A stretch of 56,498 nucleotides of DNA from Hymenopellis radicata (Eukaryota > Basidiomycota > Agaricomycetes > Agaricales > Physalacriaceae): positions 1 through 56,498 of the forward strand of contig JADNRX010000352.1 of the NCBI GenBank assembly GCA_015501595.1. Reading direction: 5' to 3'. The notes under the pieces are model-generated. The model searched no databases. It saw only the letters and a program-made list of their open reading frames with translations, and was not told the DNA's origin. Positions 1 to 10,768 of this stretch are shown here, in pieces. A program made the position numbers and the translations under genes. Position 1 is the first letter of the stretch, and each line of letters begins with the position of its first letter.

Positions 1-79
1 TTTGAAACGGATTCTTGGTAGCTGGGGTGCGATTGTTATGGCGGTGGCCACTTTGGAATGGATTGCTTGTAGCAGCCAT
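1..79 (-). CDS. 5' end of unknown gene (mirror of 48595 gene), cut by window edge
   Basis: The ATG at 79-77 begins a frame identical to the first 26 codons of the gene at 48595-48997, starting MAATSNPFQSGH. Only this start is visible because the window ends. It shows that the inverted repeat includes the promoter and first exon of that gene. Whether the left copy is complete cannot be seen. Confidence 0.6.
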   Translation of the reverse strand, partial: MAATSNPFQSGHRHNNRTPATKNPFQ

Positions 80-347
80 TGAGCGCAGAAACGTATTATT
101 ACCACTCGCAGATCACTTACTTATAAACCTCGCCCATGAAAGGCTGGAGGAGATCACTAAGGCTGAAGGAAAAGAATAATGACAAAGGGTGACAAACGCG
201 TAGATATAGCAGAATTAGACTAGCTCATCGCAAAGCAAGACATTTCATGAATAAAGGAAACAAAGACTTTTTGAAGGATCGGTAGAAGTGAGGAGAGAAC
301 ATGATCAAGAAATCTGTGATGCTGAAGTACGTCGTTACTCCAATAGA

Positions 348-941
348 TCACTCCAGGGCTCGCATAGCTTCTAGAAAGGCCACACGCCACTGACGGACTC
401 CCCATGCCTGTGGCTGAGTGGAATCTACGTGGATGGTGACCATGATGCGAACGCAGCAGTGCTCAGGATGAGACACATCCCTACTTGCATGCAAGAAATA
501 GACCGAGGGCCACTTAGTCCACCGATGACTGGTTAACACGAAAAATCTGCAAAGCGTATCAATGATGCCTGAATAGGTTCAGCAGGTTGGAACCAGGACG
601 AACCGATGTTACAAGCATTAGTACAAACACAGAAGCGTTAATTCTTCGAATGGAGGTAGTTGAAAGGCACCCATACATCTCATTGAGTGTGCTGAGTATT
701 CGAGACAATGATCTAACGCAACTTTAGTATGTCAGTGTTCCATGCTTGACGAACGCACCAGTGCTAGAAGCATCGCCTCGGCCGGCAGCACGCGTAACCC
801 AACCTGCGGACGCCAGCGCGTAGGGACTTTATCCAGAGGGTCCTCGTTACCTGTATATATAATCAGCCTTACATTGAAGTCCTTTGAAGGCACGGTCCTA
901 GATGTCATAGCGGGCGGACAACGTATGCGGACGGACAACAT
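348..941 (-). CDS. Hypothetical two-exon gene, left-arm copy
   Basis: The family is not recognised. Two open segments preserved in both arms support it: 941-732 (begins MLSVRIRC, contains DFNVRLIIYTGNEDPLDK) and 539-348 (TSHRWTKWPSVYFLHASRD, ending REAMRALE-like at the stop). A likely acceptor (TTTGCAG) precedes the second segment, with a pyrimidine-rich stretch before it. The linking donor is not certain. The mirror copy at 47733-48326 has the same open segments, which argues for constraint or very recent duplication. The gene follows the 348-codon gene on the same strand in each arm. Confidence 0.35.
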
Positions 942-950
942 ATGCTGAAT

Positions 951-1997
951 TTAAGCTAATGCGGCAACTGAAAAGGTATACACCTCAGGTTTCAAGATTA
1001 TTAACCCCTGTGAATTGTCCACTAGTCCTAATCCACAAGCACAGGCCACCTTCTCCTCAGTGGGACTTTCAAGACTTGTATCAGCCCTCTTCCTTCCGTT
1101 CGCTATTGGTCCATCGAACTGTACCTCCGTCATGGCGGCTGGGTCGAAGGGTTGCCCGGGCCGTTTAAAAAGTAGAGCAAGTGGATACTCTCGACACTCC
1201 TCATGCATGGCGCGGTCAAGCTTAATCATAGATTCAGCAAGATGCGCCACACGATCTGCATAGACCGAATGTTTCAGGTTGTTCTCTCCAGTGTCGTCCG
1301 GATGCAGAAAGCCTAACATGCTCAAAGATGCAGTCAAGTCATTAAAGATGACTCGCTTTGCGAATGAGTCAAAGGCGCCAGGCTCCCGGTACTTCAAATT
1401 TGAACGCGTCAAGGCACGCCAATGAGCAACAACGATTACAGGGCCTAGATATCTATGAGATACACCTTCACTGTCCAGAGTGAAAAGTAGCGTACTGGTA
1501 AGCCTGATACGATGCTCCAGGTCCTGCAGCACCGAACTAAGCTTTGGACGAGTGCTCCAAGCCCGGATTAGATCATGGCAAAGGCCTGCTAGCACAGATC
1601 GAACTGCTATGTCACGTAAAGCGTGGCGAATATCATGATCTGATGCAGAGTTAATCTGCACCAGCAGATAATTCCAAAGGAGAGGTGGCGTGTTGGGCAG
1701 GGAAGATGCTGAGGGAGAGGAGATTTGGCTGCTGGAAAGAGGAAGGGAGTCGAGGATTAAAGAAGCCAGCTGATCAATCTCCGAATTCAGCGAAGAGACC
1801 ATGGTGGAGATACATTGTGTCGAAATTGATGTTGACCACTCAAGAATAGCATGCATCGCCTCTGTTTCAAGTAGGCGAGCTTGAAGAAGCTGCTCAGCCT
1901 GCATTCGGGCGGCTCTTTCAAGGTCAAGCTGTTTACGCCAATCCTCGTAACGAGAGTCTACGGGAGGGCTGGCGATGGCGACTGTGTTGGGATTCAT
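951..1997 (-). CDS. Unknown 348-residue protein, left-arm copy
   Basis: An uninterrupted 348-codon frame from ATG at 1997 to a stop at 951. The N-terminus (residues about 15-50) is charged and heptad-like (EDWRKQLDLERAARMQAEQL), suggesting a short coiled coil; the centre is helical with a Ser/Pro stretch near residues 90-110; the C-terminus has CACGLGLVDN near residue 325. No known domain was recognised. The right-arm copy differs at only about five residues (for example H to D, E to G near residue 49), so both copies are intact and recent. The longer frame visible upstream in the right copy begins at a GTG and is not a better start. Confidence 0.7.
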   Translation of the reverse strand: MNPNTVAIASPPVDSRYEDWRKQLDLERAARMQAEQLLQARLLETEAMHAILEWSTSISTQCISTMVSSLNSEIDQLASLILDSLPLSSSQISSPSASSLPNTPPLLWNYLLVQINSASDHDIRHALRDIAVRSVLAGLCHDLIRAWSTRPKLSSVLQDLEHRIRLTSTLLFTLDSEGVSHRYLGPVIVVAHWRALTRSNLKYREPGAFDSFAKRVIFNDLTASLSMLGFLHPDDTGENNLKHSVYADRVAHLAESMIKLDRAMHEECREYPLALLFKRPGQPFDPAAMTEVQFDGPIANGRKRADTSLESPTEEKVACACGLGLVDNSQGLIILKPEVYTFSVAALA

Positions 1998-2543
1998 GTG
2001 GTGGCTGAGATCAACTCGGATAACATCACGTGTATGAAAGGGCTCTGTTTGGCTTCTGCTCCCGCACCCTTCTCACCTGTCCTGTACCTCACCTCGCAGC
2101 GGCGAGTTTCACGGGTTGCGACACAACGTGCGCTGGCCACCCACCTCACTTGGGTCCAACGCTCCCAACGCTCACACTCAGAGGCGAACTTCTTCGCGGC
2201 CCACTTCACTCCTGCTAGCCTCGCGACGAACTATTTTTGATAGATTTTTTGTGCTACGCTACTTTACTTGGACAGCCTGTAGCACTTAACCAGTACTTGT
2301 AGCCTGTAGGTTACCGAAATGCACGTACTAACATTGGGCGAAATCTTCTGCCAGTCCATCAGATTAAATTCAAGAACAGCGCGATCAGAATACCCATAGC
2401 AAGGGAACAATTACGGAAAGCACTCGAGGATCCGTAAGCAGTTGCGAGCTCGTCAGAACAAGCCCAGCGAGTTAAAGGCTATACGTACAAACCGGATGCT
2501 GTCAGCGCGAAGAGATCCTGCAAGGAAACCAACGAACAAGAAC

Positions 2544-3152
2544 TTAAGGCAAACTACTTGCCTGAGGATGACAGATGCTTGACAGGTTGACGAGTCTGCA
2601 AATCAACTGGGCATGAGAAAGAGAAGGGCCATAAAAAGAAGACGACATACCCCGGCGCCTGCTATTACCAGGAGGAGGAGGACGACCTGGCGGAAAGGTA
2701 AACGAACAATGTTGAAATAAGCCGAGACAAATGACCTTACCAGAGGTGGCGTCGAGGACGAGGACAGGTTTCGGGGCGACGTCGCAGTCTACTAGTAAGT
2801 GATTGTTGATGCCGCGGTGACGTCGTGGGAGAGATAGACATACCGCGATAGTTTTGACGACAAGCAGGAGACAGCGATGAGGAGAGCGTGAACACGGGAT
2901 TGAAGACGAGCTTGAAGACAAGGTTGAAGTTGAATTCGAAGTTTAAGTCGACACTGAAGGCGCCGAGGGCAGGACGATAATGGGAACCTTGGAGATAGCA
3001 ACCCTGTCGTGAGAGGTCGAGACGTCGGCGAAGTCTTGAAGGCGTTCAAAGAAGGAAAATACCAGCATCGATGTCCTGCCGATGACAACGAGATGGCCGA
3101 CGTCTAGACGTAAGACAATGTCAAAAACATTGTTGACAACGAGTAAGGCCAC
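2544..3152 (-). pseudogene. Left-arm copy of unknown frame, broken by a nonsense change
   Basis: The mirror segment at 44491-45099 is open for 202 codons. Here the same frame is interrupted near 2945 by a single substitution that turns a GAA codon into TAA, after the sequence LPSAPSVST. The frame includes a serine-rich stretch followed by RPPPPGNSRR. No function was recognised. The mirror frame lacks an ATG and begins just after a GTAAGT donor-like site, so it may be an internal exon or spurious. The difference is useful as a marker of divergence between the arms. Confidence 0.35.
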
Positions 3153-3165
3153 GACTTACCAGTAC

Positions 3166-3903
3166 TTAGTTGAGGGAGGAGGGTGAAGAGTCTTTGGAGG
3201 TACAGTCAAAGTCTTGAAGGAGGAGGTCGAAGCGGACTACCAGCGCAGATGGCGTACGTGAAGATAAAGTATAATGGCTTGGCAGGTGTTGAGGCCCGCT
3301 CCACTTTGAGCTCAACACCATCAGCGCACAGACCAAGGGCATGGTCAGGGGAGTCGGGCGGGTCGTCGAGCTCCCCATGATCACCCCAGAGGGCCTGCTA
3401 AACCCATGATGGGGCCCCGTTCAAGGCTTGGCCGTATCAACGACGCGTCCTGTCCCTTGCAGACAAGATCCAAAACAGACATCGCGTCAAAACGCTTCGG
3501 TCCTCGAAGGGTGGGTCCCTCATTGACGTCGTCGACAGAGAAAGTGAGGCCTGAGCGCGTCGTTCACCTTAGGCGGGTCGAAGAAGGACGGGTTCTAAAC
3601 CAAACAAAGTCAGGACGCCTGCACTTGACAGTGAAACGGTGGTGCGATTAAAGCCACTGAGAAGACAACTCCAGCAGTGGACTTTGGAAGTAGGCTCAAG
3701 GTCGGCCCGCTATCGACAGAGCCACAGTGCTGAAGAAGGCTACGCGGTGGGTGGAGGAAGAGAAGGCGGGAAGGAAGGCATGGAGGAGGAAGCTCACCCT
3801 TGGGCATTGTCACGAGGGTGAACGAAAGGAAAAGCAAAATAGCAAGCAGTTGCTGCTTGACCCCAGACATGGGCGTCAAGACGAAAGTGAAAATTAAAAA
3901 CCA
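3166..3903 (-). CDS. Left-arm copy of candidate secreted-protein gene (partial model)
   Basis: The mirror of 43771-44477. In reverse orientation, an ATG at 3870 begins MSGVKQQLLAILLFLSFTLV, a good signal-peptide-like start, followed by a possible donor GTGAGC. Downstream open segments end at 3166. Exon joins could not be settled by eye. The 2-base indel relative to the right arm (near 3270) lies between exons or alters a frame. Function unknown. Confidence 0.3.
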
Positions 3904-3928
3904 GCCCGGGTTTTTTAATACGTGCCCA

Positions 3929-3963
3929 CGTGAGATGCGTGAGATTCGTGAGATTCGTGAGAC
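3929..3963 (+). repeat. Short tandem repeat, GTGAGATTC-type 9-mer
   Basis: About four degenerate copies of a 9-base unit (CGTGAGAT[GT]) in a row, just upstream of the signal-peptide ATG on the reverse strand. The same array is present in the right arm near 43680-43712. It could be a promoter feature of the candidate secreted-protein gene or simple sequence. Confidence 0.6.
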
Positions 3964-4460
3964 GTGATGTCACAAAATGTGCCTGTAATACTGCCGCCGC
4001 CCCTGCATGCCGATCCTTGCGTTTTCGCGTCAAGTGGACTGACAGTAGCTACACAATATTTGACACTTACACCGACAATGTTTGAGGGCATCTAAGTAGG
4101 CAGAGATTGCTGGGAATGAAGGTGGTGCAAGACTTGTGTGTGTGCGGGTACTAATTACCATTTCATTGTCCCGTTTTGAGAAGGTAAGGTCATTGCCAAT
4201 TACTCTACTCTACTCCTTGGAGAACGCTCAACTCATGGTACCACACACTCTAGATCCATGCCCCCTGCCACAGACCTCAAACAACTTGAGATGAAGGGCA
4301 AGCCTTACCGCCACCACCGTCTCAACTATGTCTGATTCTTCATTTCACACATTTTAGTCTACGACTACTTTACTGATAATGTACTTATTTACGATAAAGT
4401 GCGGTACGTACGTCAGTCCGTTGACATAGGCTGATATCCGGAATTCATCCCTCAGCGTGG

Positions 4461-5838
4461 GCGCTTCATCCTCACATTGTAAGCAGCCGACTGCTCCTCG
4501 CGGAACACCAAGTGTAACCGCAACATCAGCACCAGGCATTCAAAAGGGAGGTACACCCTTTCGAATGCTGGGCTTACATATCCGAGATAATATATCCTAG
4601 AGGATCGTGAGCGACGCCGAATGAAGAGCAGAGAGCAAACTTACCGATGGCTCGCCAGTTGTCTCCATGTAACGATAGCTCTGATGAAGTCAACTCGTTA
4701 CCCGCCCAAGGTAACCGTTCAGCTGCGAGCCGTGACTTGACACGGCTTCGGCGAGGTCAGGACAATGTCCACCCTGCCGTGCACGTCAGGACTTTCCCGA
4801 CTGTCTGAGCCGGTGGCCAAGGGCAAAGCAAGACGTTCTGAAAAGATCATTAGAAATGGAGAGAAGATGGGGAGAATCCGGCTACTTACGCTCCATTTAA
4901 AAATGTATATACTTGAGCATCGACTGCGCTACTAGCGGAACACCGAGTGTAACCGCAAAATCGACTCCAGGCAGTCGCAAGGGAGGTACACCCTTTCAAA
5001 TGCTGGGCTTACATATCCGAGAGAATATATCCTAGAGGATCGTGAGCGACGCCGAATGAAAAGCAGAGAGCAAACTTACCGATGGCTCGCCAGTTGTCTC
5101 CATGTAACGATAGCTCTGATGAAGTCAACTCGTTACCCGCCCAAGGTAACCGTTCAGCTGCGAGCCGTGACTTGACACGGCTTCGGCGAGGTCAGGACAA
5201 TGTCCACCCCGCCGTGCACGTCAGGACTTTCCCGACTGTCTGAGCCGGTGGCCAAGCGCAAAGCAAGACGTTCTACAAGAATTATCAGAAATGGAGACAA
5301 GATGGGGGGAGAATCCGGCTACTTACGCTTCATCCTCACATTGTAGGCAGCCGACTGCTACTCGCGGAACACCAAGTGTAACCGCAACATCAGCACCAGG
5401 CATTCAACAGGGAGGTAAACCCTATTGAATGCTGGGCTTACATATCCGAGATAATATATCCTAAAGGATCGTGAGCGACGCCGAATTCAGAGCAGAGAGA
5501 AAACTTACCGATGGCTCGCCAGTTGTCTCCATGTAACGATAGCTCTGATGAAGTCAACTCGTTACCCGCCCAAGGTAACCGTTCAGCTGCGAGCCGTGAC
5601 TTGACACAGCTTCGGCGAGGTCAGGACAATGTCCGCCCTGCCGTGCACGTCAGGACTTTCCCGACTGTCTGAACCGGTGGCCAAGGGCAAAGCAAGACGT
5701 TCTGAAAAGATCATTAGAAATGGAGAGAAGATGGGGAGAATCCGGCTACTTACGCTTCATCCTCACATTGTAGGCAGCCGACTGCTCCTCGCGGAACACC
5801 AAGTGTAACCGCAACGTCAGCACCAGGAATTCAAAAGG
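4461..5838 (+). repeat. Tandem cassette array A (about 3.2 units of about 430 bp)
   Basis: Units begin near 4463, 4890, 5329 and 5753; the last is cut at about 5838. Each unit contains, on the reverse strand, a conserved coding-like segment (GADVAVTLGVPRGAV then a Cys pair, CLQCEDEA), a donor GTAAGT with an acceptor about 50 bases on, a second segment beginning ERLALPLATGS, and a second donor and acceptor ending CCTCTAG. One unit variant replaces the first part with a segment reading CTCCATTTAAAAATG. The same cassette recurs at arrays B, C and D. The array abuts the inner edge of the left inverted-repeat arm without a gap. Confidence 0.9.
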
Positions 5839-5983
5839 GAGGTAGATCGTTGTACAGACAAGGCAGGACGAAAGAAGGAAATGCTGATGAAGCGTGATTC
5901 AATCAAATTCAAAAGGGAGGTAGATCGTTGTACAGACAAGGCAGGACGAAAGAAGGAAATGCTGATGAAGCGTGATTCAATCA
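5828..5983 (+). repeat. 78 bp tandem duplication
   Basis: Two head-to-tail 78-base copies starting AATTCAAAAGGGAGG, at 5828-5905 and 5906-5983, sit at the truncated end of array A. The first bases of each copy derive from the cassette end (ATTCAAAAGGGAGGTA), so the duplication arose after truncation of the array. Confidence 0.85.
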
Positions 5984-6871
5984 CGCTTCCTTCCGTCACA
6001 GGTACGGTCCCCAATGCCATTCAACTTATTCCTTCTGACAAAAACTAACGTTCACATTGAGTTTACTTCTACAGCCGAACACATTGGAAATCCCTAGCAC
6101 TGTAACTAATGACGCTCAGCGATGCTCCAGACAAAAAGGTGGGGGGGGTCGACGCTCTACTTGTTCTTGGGCTATGGACATTGAGCGAACGTATACTAGG
6201 AAGGATTGTCAGTACTTACGTGCGCACCACCCAAGCTGCCAGGTGCCCGAGGAACCCGGTCACAGCCTTTGTATCCACACGGCCCTCCCGCCGGACGTGA
6301 TTTTTGGGGGTTCCCTGGTTTGCAATGGGTGTATGTGCCTTTGTCGCGGTGTAACGAGCATCTGTCCCATGTGTTTCGCAAGACCCCGCATGTATAATAG
6401 ACCGTAAAGACCGAACACATCTGCGAAGGTGAAGGCGAAAGTCAGACAGCCTGCAAGGGGAAACGCACTATTGAGACGAAGAAAGGCGACAAGAAGAAGA
6501 TGCGAATGAACGCAAGGTTTTTATGTGCGGGAAAAGAAAGCCAGACGTGCAGGTGTTGATGAGACGTCAGAGATGGTGGAAGACGTGCATTCTGGATGTC
6601 AAATGAACCGTATCTCTTAAGGCAGGTGCAGATACATCGAGAGACTGAGCAAGGAGCATGCCCGTTGTACGGAAGAGGGTGTCAAATGAACTTTGGTCTC
6701 AAGGCGGATCCAACAAGGACTACGCCGGATTGATACATACGGGAGAAGAGGGATGGCTGGAACGTGCGTTAACTCTCCAAAGAGCAGGATGCAATGAGAC
6801 ATATACGGGAGAAGATGTGTTATGCAAGTTGCCGTTAGCGTGGGCTGTTATCAAATACACGTTTAACTTGG
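5984..6871. other. No gene recognised
   Basis: Short open frames only. Two imperfect copies of an ACATA[CT]ACGGGAGAAGA motif occur near 6737 and 6801, and there is a poly-G run near 6140. Nothing looks like a coding exon chain. Confidence 0.5.
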
Positions 6872-8005
6872 TCAGAGACTATCGGAAAAGGACTGAACAT
6901 GCATAAGACCTCTCTTGACGACCCATATGAATTCAGTGAGTGTGGGTCGCTCATTGGGGATTGCCTGGAGACAGGACCTAGATAGGTCCATGTAGAATGC
7001 AGGTGCATCGGCATCCCATGGAAGGAGCTTTGCCTCGGTGAGGGGCTGCGAAAGAGGGTTCTTGTGATGCCAAATCCCCCACATTAACACCCCTAGAGCA
7101 TACACATCACGCGCAGGCGTAGGATGCGTGGCTGGTGCATCCATAACGTCTGGCACTGCGTAAACGACAGTCCCAAATGCGGACGGTGCAAAATCAATGA
7201 GCACAGGCTGAAGGTGCGCCCTCAGACCGACATTTTCCAATTTCAAGTCGCCCCAGAAGATCCCGTGACGATGAAGGACTTCAATGCCGAGAGCTACGTC
7301 AAGTACACATTGAAGCTTTTCCTCAAGTTCCAAACAAGGTTGGGTCTCGATGTAGTCCGCGAGGGTGCCGAGGGGACACCACGGCGTCAGGAAACCTTCG
7401 AAGAGAAGTTCTCCTTGAGGACTGTTGGAGAAAACAATATGGGAGGGGGATATGATGAAGGGGGAGCGTGGAATAAGGAGGATTGCGAGATCTTCGCGCA
7501 ATCTGACCGATGCTTCGTATTCGGCGGTGGGAATCCCAAAGGCGGGTGCCGAGGCATACTTGAATACGTAGCGATTCCCATTGTAAGCAACGACATCAAC
7601 GCTTCCCCAATGAATCTCCTTCTCGAATGTGAGTGAAGTTTTTGGAACACGTAATTCTGGGTAGAATGAGGTGCTGAGAGTAGCAAGCCTGACGGGGTAT
7701 GTCTCATTTAGCGTCGGTCCGTAGGCCGACGTCTCAAACGAGAGGTAGATCACCTCAGGATAGCCTAGCGAGGACACCAGCGCGACCACGCCTTGGCCAT
7801 CATCCGCAAAGGGTATTGGTGCCTGGGAGTCAAAGGAAGTATTCTCCAAGCAATCCTCAATGGAAGGATTATACTCATAAGTGAGTACGACAATGGTGCG
7901 CTGGGCATAGCGGTTGGGAACGGGTGGGATAGGCCGAATAGAGTAGCAGCACTTGGCATAGCCTGCGTCAATATCGTCTGTGTGCAGGATGAGTGGTGGG
8001 TACAT
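6872..8005 (-). CDS. Fungal protein kinase-like protein
   Basis: A 377-codon intronless frame from ATG. The kinase-like half spans about residues 135-370. Visible motifs are an N-lobe lysine (RYVFKYA, about residue 152), a catalytic loop HGIFWGDLKLENV (about residue 262) in which HRD is replaced by WGD but the Asp, Lys and Asn are kept, and IDFAPSAFG in place of DFG with the metal-binding Asp kept. RDVYALGVLMWG (about residue 308) matches subdomain IX. This arrangement is common in basidiomycete-expanded kinases. The N-terminal 130 residues are unrecognised. Predicted activity is plausible because the catalytic residues remain. It lies directly downstream of the cassette array and next to two F-box genes on the same strand. 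Confidence 0.8.
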   Translation of the reverse strand: MYPPLILHTDDIDAGYAKCCYSIRPIPPVPNRYAQRTIVVLTYEYNPSIEDCLENTSFDSQAPIPFADDGQGVVALVSSLGYPEVIYLSFETSAYGPTLNETYPVRLATLSTSFYPELRVPKTSLTFEKEIHWGSVDVVAYNGNRYVFKYASAPAFGIPTAEYEASVRLREDLAILLIPRSPFIISPSHIVFSNSPQGELLFEGFLTPWCPLGTLADYIETQPCLELEEKLQCVLDVALGIEVLHRHGIFWGDLKLENVGLRAHLQPVLIDFAPSAFGTVVYAVPDVMDAPATHPTPARDVYALGVLMWGIWHHKNPLSQPLTEAKLLPWDADAPAFYMDLSRSCLQAIPNERPTLTEFIWVVKRGLMHVQSFSDSL

Positions 8006-8354
8006 GGTGGTTTGGGATACTCTTTAGGAAAAAAGAACGTCCCCTTCCCGATTCCAAATCGGGAACAAGACGACTCCGAACAGTGATCAAGTGCTGCTCG
8101 GATCGCCGGTCCCGTCATCCGACCATTGTCGAACGCCGTGGGGGCATAATCAACTTACATCCTCATCTCCTGCGCTGCTGATGGTCGTCGTCACTTGCGG
8201 TGGTGCTGTTGGGCGTCACCTGTTATGGTCATTACTGAGTGGCTACACCGCGGTGGAACGGACTTGTGCAAAACCAAAACCAAACATCCATGTATCCTTG
8301 CTAAATATATACATTCATTGCATACTTAGAACAGCAACCAATCAAGCTATATCA

Positions 8355-10296
8355 TCACTTCCTCAACCCACCACGCAGAATGGCGATATCGAGCCCATCT
8401 TCAACAGCACCTCGTAAAGCGTTTTCGTCTTCCACGGTCAATAATGCCACTTCTCCTCCCACGTTTAAACACAGCGTACACCCACGACCGCCCCGCGCTT
8501 CTGCCATGCGAAGGAAGGTGCTACCCATGACGACCTGTACAGCCTGATAATCGTGGAGACCTCTAGCACCTGGGGCTACGAAATTGTAAAATCTAGCCCC
8601 AGGGACCGCGAGACGAAAGCTTTGCAGAACCGGAAGGTGCAGGAAAGGTAAGTCCTCATCTTCTTCGTCTTCGTCGTCTTCATCTTCCTCTTCTTCCAGC
8701 TCCAGCTCGTCATTCTCTGACAGTTCCCCCCTCCAAACATTAGATAGTCCTGCACGATCGCGAGTTGTTCTGCATCCAGATACTCTCCATTCAAGAAAGC
8801 ACCAGCTGGCCTCCTCCTCCGAGTCACAACCTCCTCCAGGTGTTGGAAGAGCCCCAAGCAGACCTCCGTAATGTCTACGAAGGTTCTCGACATGTACAAT
8901 TCCTCGTAGGACCAGGCAACTCTGAATGAAATGTCTAAATCCCGCAAAGAAGGCGTCATGGAGAAGATGTCTTGAAGAAGTTTTAAAGACAATGGCACAT
9001 CTTCCAGTTTGAGCGACAATAAAGAGCACCTGGAATTCTTCAACAAGGCTCGAATTGCTTCTAGCCCGTGTAACGTGGGGGATCCAGTGGGGGATCCATG
9101 GAGGAATGGCAGACAAACGGTAAGAGTCTGGAGGTTGGGAAGGCGGAGATAGTAGATGAGGCTCAGGTCGGAGGTGGAGAGGTCTATGAGGTGGCTCGAT
9201 GTTATATGAGCCGCTGCGGAAACCGATGGCGGATTCCAAGAACTCGGAAACTGGTGTGTTTCGGCCAAGGAGAAAGTCCTCAGCTGAGGGCAGCGACGGA
9301 CCAAATCAACGCCCATCGCTAGCCTGTCCGGTGTTCTGTTGTCTCTGTCCCGAACCATGATCCTGACGTGATGGAGTCCAGAAACATCAATGGGTGGGAG
9401 CATATCCTCCGAAGTGTTAAACGAGCGCCCCGGCATACAGCTCCTAGGGATAATTTCCGTAATTGTGGAAGGCGTTGGCGAATAGAGGACAAGTGCGTGA
9501 AAATGAATACGGAAAAGTTAGAGATGTCAAGCGATAACCATCTCCCTGACTGTTCCACGAGTAATGCAAGAATGTCTGTGTGTATTTGTGGGATATAATC
9601 ACGGCGGAGTGGACGATCCCAACTTTCCCCTTGGTCAAAGTTTCGAAGAAATAGACGAATGGGTAAGCCATCTGAGAGAGATAGCGCGGTCTCCAACAGA
9701 AGCACAGGTTCCTTGCAACGCTCTGCTTCAAAGGAATCGATGCAAAGATTAGTCCAAAGCAAGGGACATTCTCGGGAGATCTGCCTCCAATACGAGCAGA
9801 CCTGTCCAAGTCGCCAGCGCATGCCGCCATCCTGATGGAGCATCTCTGAACTATTGACGCCCGAGAGGGAGGCGTAACCAAAAATTTCCAACAGAATCTC
9901 CCGAGGGAATTGCCTCCACAGTGACCGTCGAGTGCAAATGCGGTCTCGATAAGCAATCCTGCTCTTCTGGAAGGATTCCAAGTGATAGATTAGAGTGCTG
10001 AGGTGGAAGAGCGAGGTATCAAAGCTGTACTCCCAGCCATCAAGGGCTTCTAGAACGGAGGGAATGACTTCCTGGTTATTCGCTGGGCCAAGTTCCGGGG
10101 GATGGGGGAATGCAAGGACAGGCGTGCCACTGATGAAAAGGACTTGTTCAACCCCTTCTGTCCGAAACTCTACTTGGATGACATTGGTCTGAACTGACGC
10201 CATTTTATAGCCAGAGTGTACGGCTGGAGGATTTTCTAGAGAAGAGAAATCTGCAAGTAGTCTGAAAGAAAGCTGACTGATCAAATTCAGCGTCAT
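8355..10296 (-). CDS. F-box protein with LRR-like tail; two frame breaks at G runs
   Basis: Three consecutive overlapping frames form one protein. The first (10296 to about 9430) has an F-box (LWRQFPREILLEIFGYAS ... WRLGQVCSYWRQI ... PLLWTNL) at about residues 128-185. The second (to about 8735) continues with LRR-like text (RCPQLRTFSLAETHQF, LPNLQTLTVCLPF). The third gives a long acidic run (ELEEEEDEDDEDEEDED) and the C-terminus. The first switch sits in a GGGG run near 9431 and the second in a GGGGGG run near 8724-8729; one added G at each restores a continuous frame. This suggests homopolymer undercalls rather than decay, though a pseudogene is possible. F-box proteins usually recruit substrates to SCF ubiquitin ligases; the substrate here is unknown. 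Confidence 0.75.
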
Positions 10297-10768
10297 CCGG
10301 CCACATCGGCCATTATAGGGGATGCCGAGGATATGCTACCCACCTGAAGCGGTCTTTTGGATACTCACGTTGGCAAGAGCATCCTCGCCTGAGAGACGTT
10401 GAGAAGGCGGTCATCATATGTGAGAACAGACTCACTGAAAAGGCCCCCTGACGTACAAGTGGTCGAAGGTGGCTTTCATCCCAGACGGGTGGACAAACCT
10501 GCTAGTGAGCGCTCCACCCGTACTTTGCCCTCAAGCTAGGCGATACATCCACCACTCATCAATCAAGTTCTACAACGGGTATTTATTTGCCATGTACTTC
10601 TTTTTCATTCTGCAACTTTACGGTTCAAGGTGTAGCAGCACGACTTACGTACACCGGTACAATTATCATTGCATCTACAAGGTATGGTTACTACAAAACG
10701 CGTTCGAATCCAGGGTATCATTCTTATCTGGCAAATGTTGAGCTAACTCGGTCAATAACAACAAAACA

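Larger units (their letters stand above)
1..4460 (+). repeat. Left arm of long inverted repeat
   Basis: Position p here pairs with 48674 minus p near the outer end, and with 47641 minus p near the inner end. The offset change is explained by one 988 bp insertion plus its 8 bp target duplication, a 36 bp insertion and a few 1-2 base indels. Identity is very high: only about four residues differ in the 348-residue protein. Homology stops at 4460, where the tandem cassette array begins abruptly. The outer end is cut by the window edge. The arm carries copies of at least four gene candidates, all mirrored on the right. Confidence 0.97.

Noticed and set aside
4461..5838. CRISPR-like or satellite reading of the cassette array
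   Set aside because: Units are about 430 bases with internal splice signals and coding text; there are no short repeats with unique spacers, and the host is eukaryotic.
7124..7636. 170-codon forward frame
   Set aside because: It is the antisense of the kinase gene, whose motifs are unambiguous.
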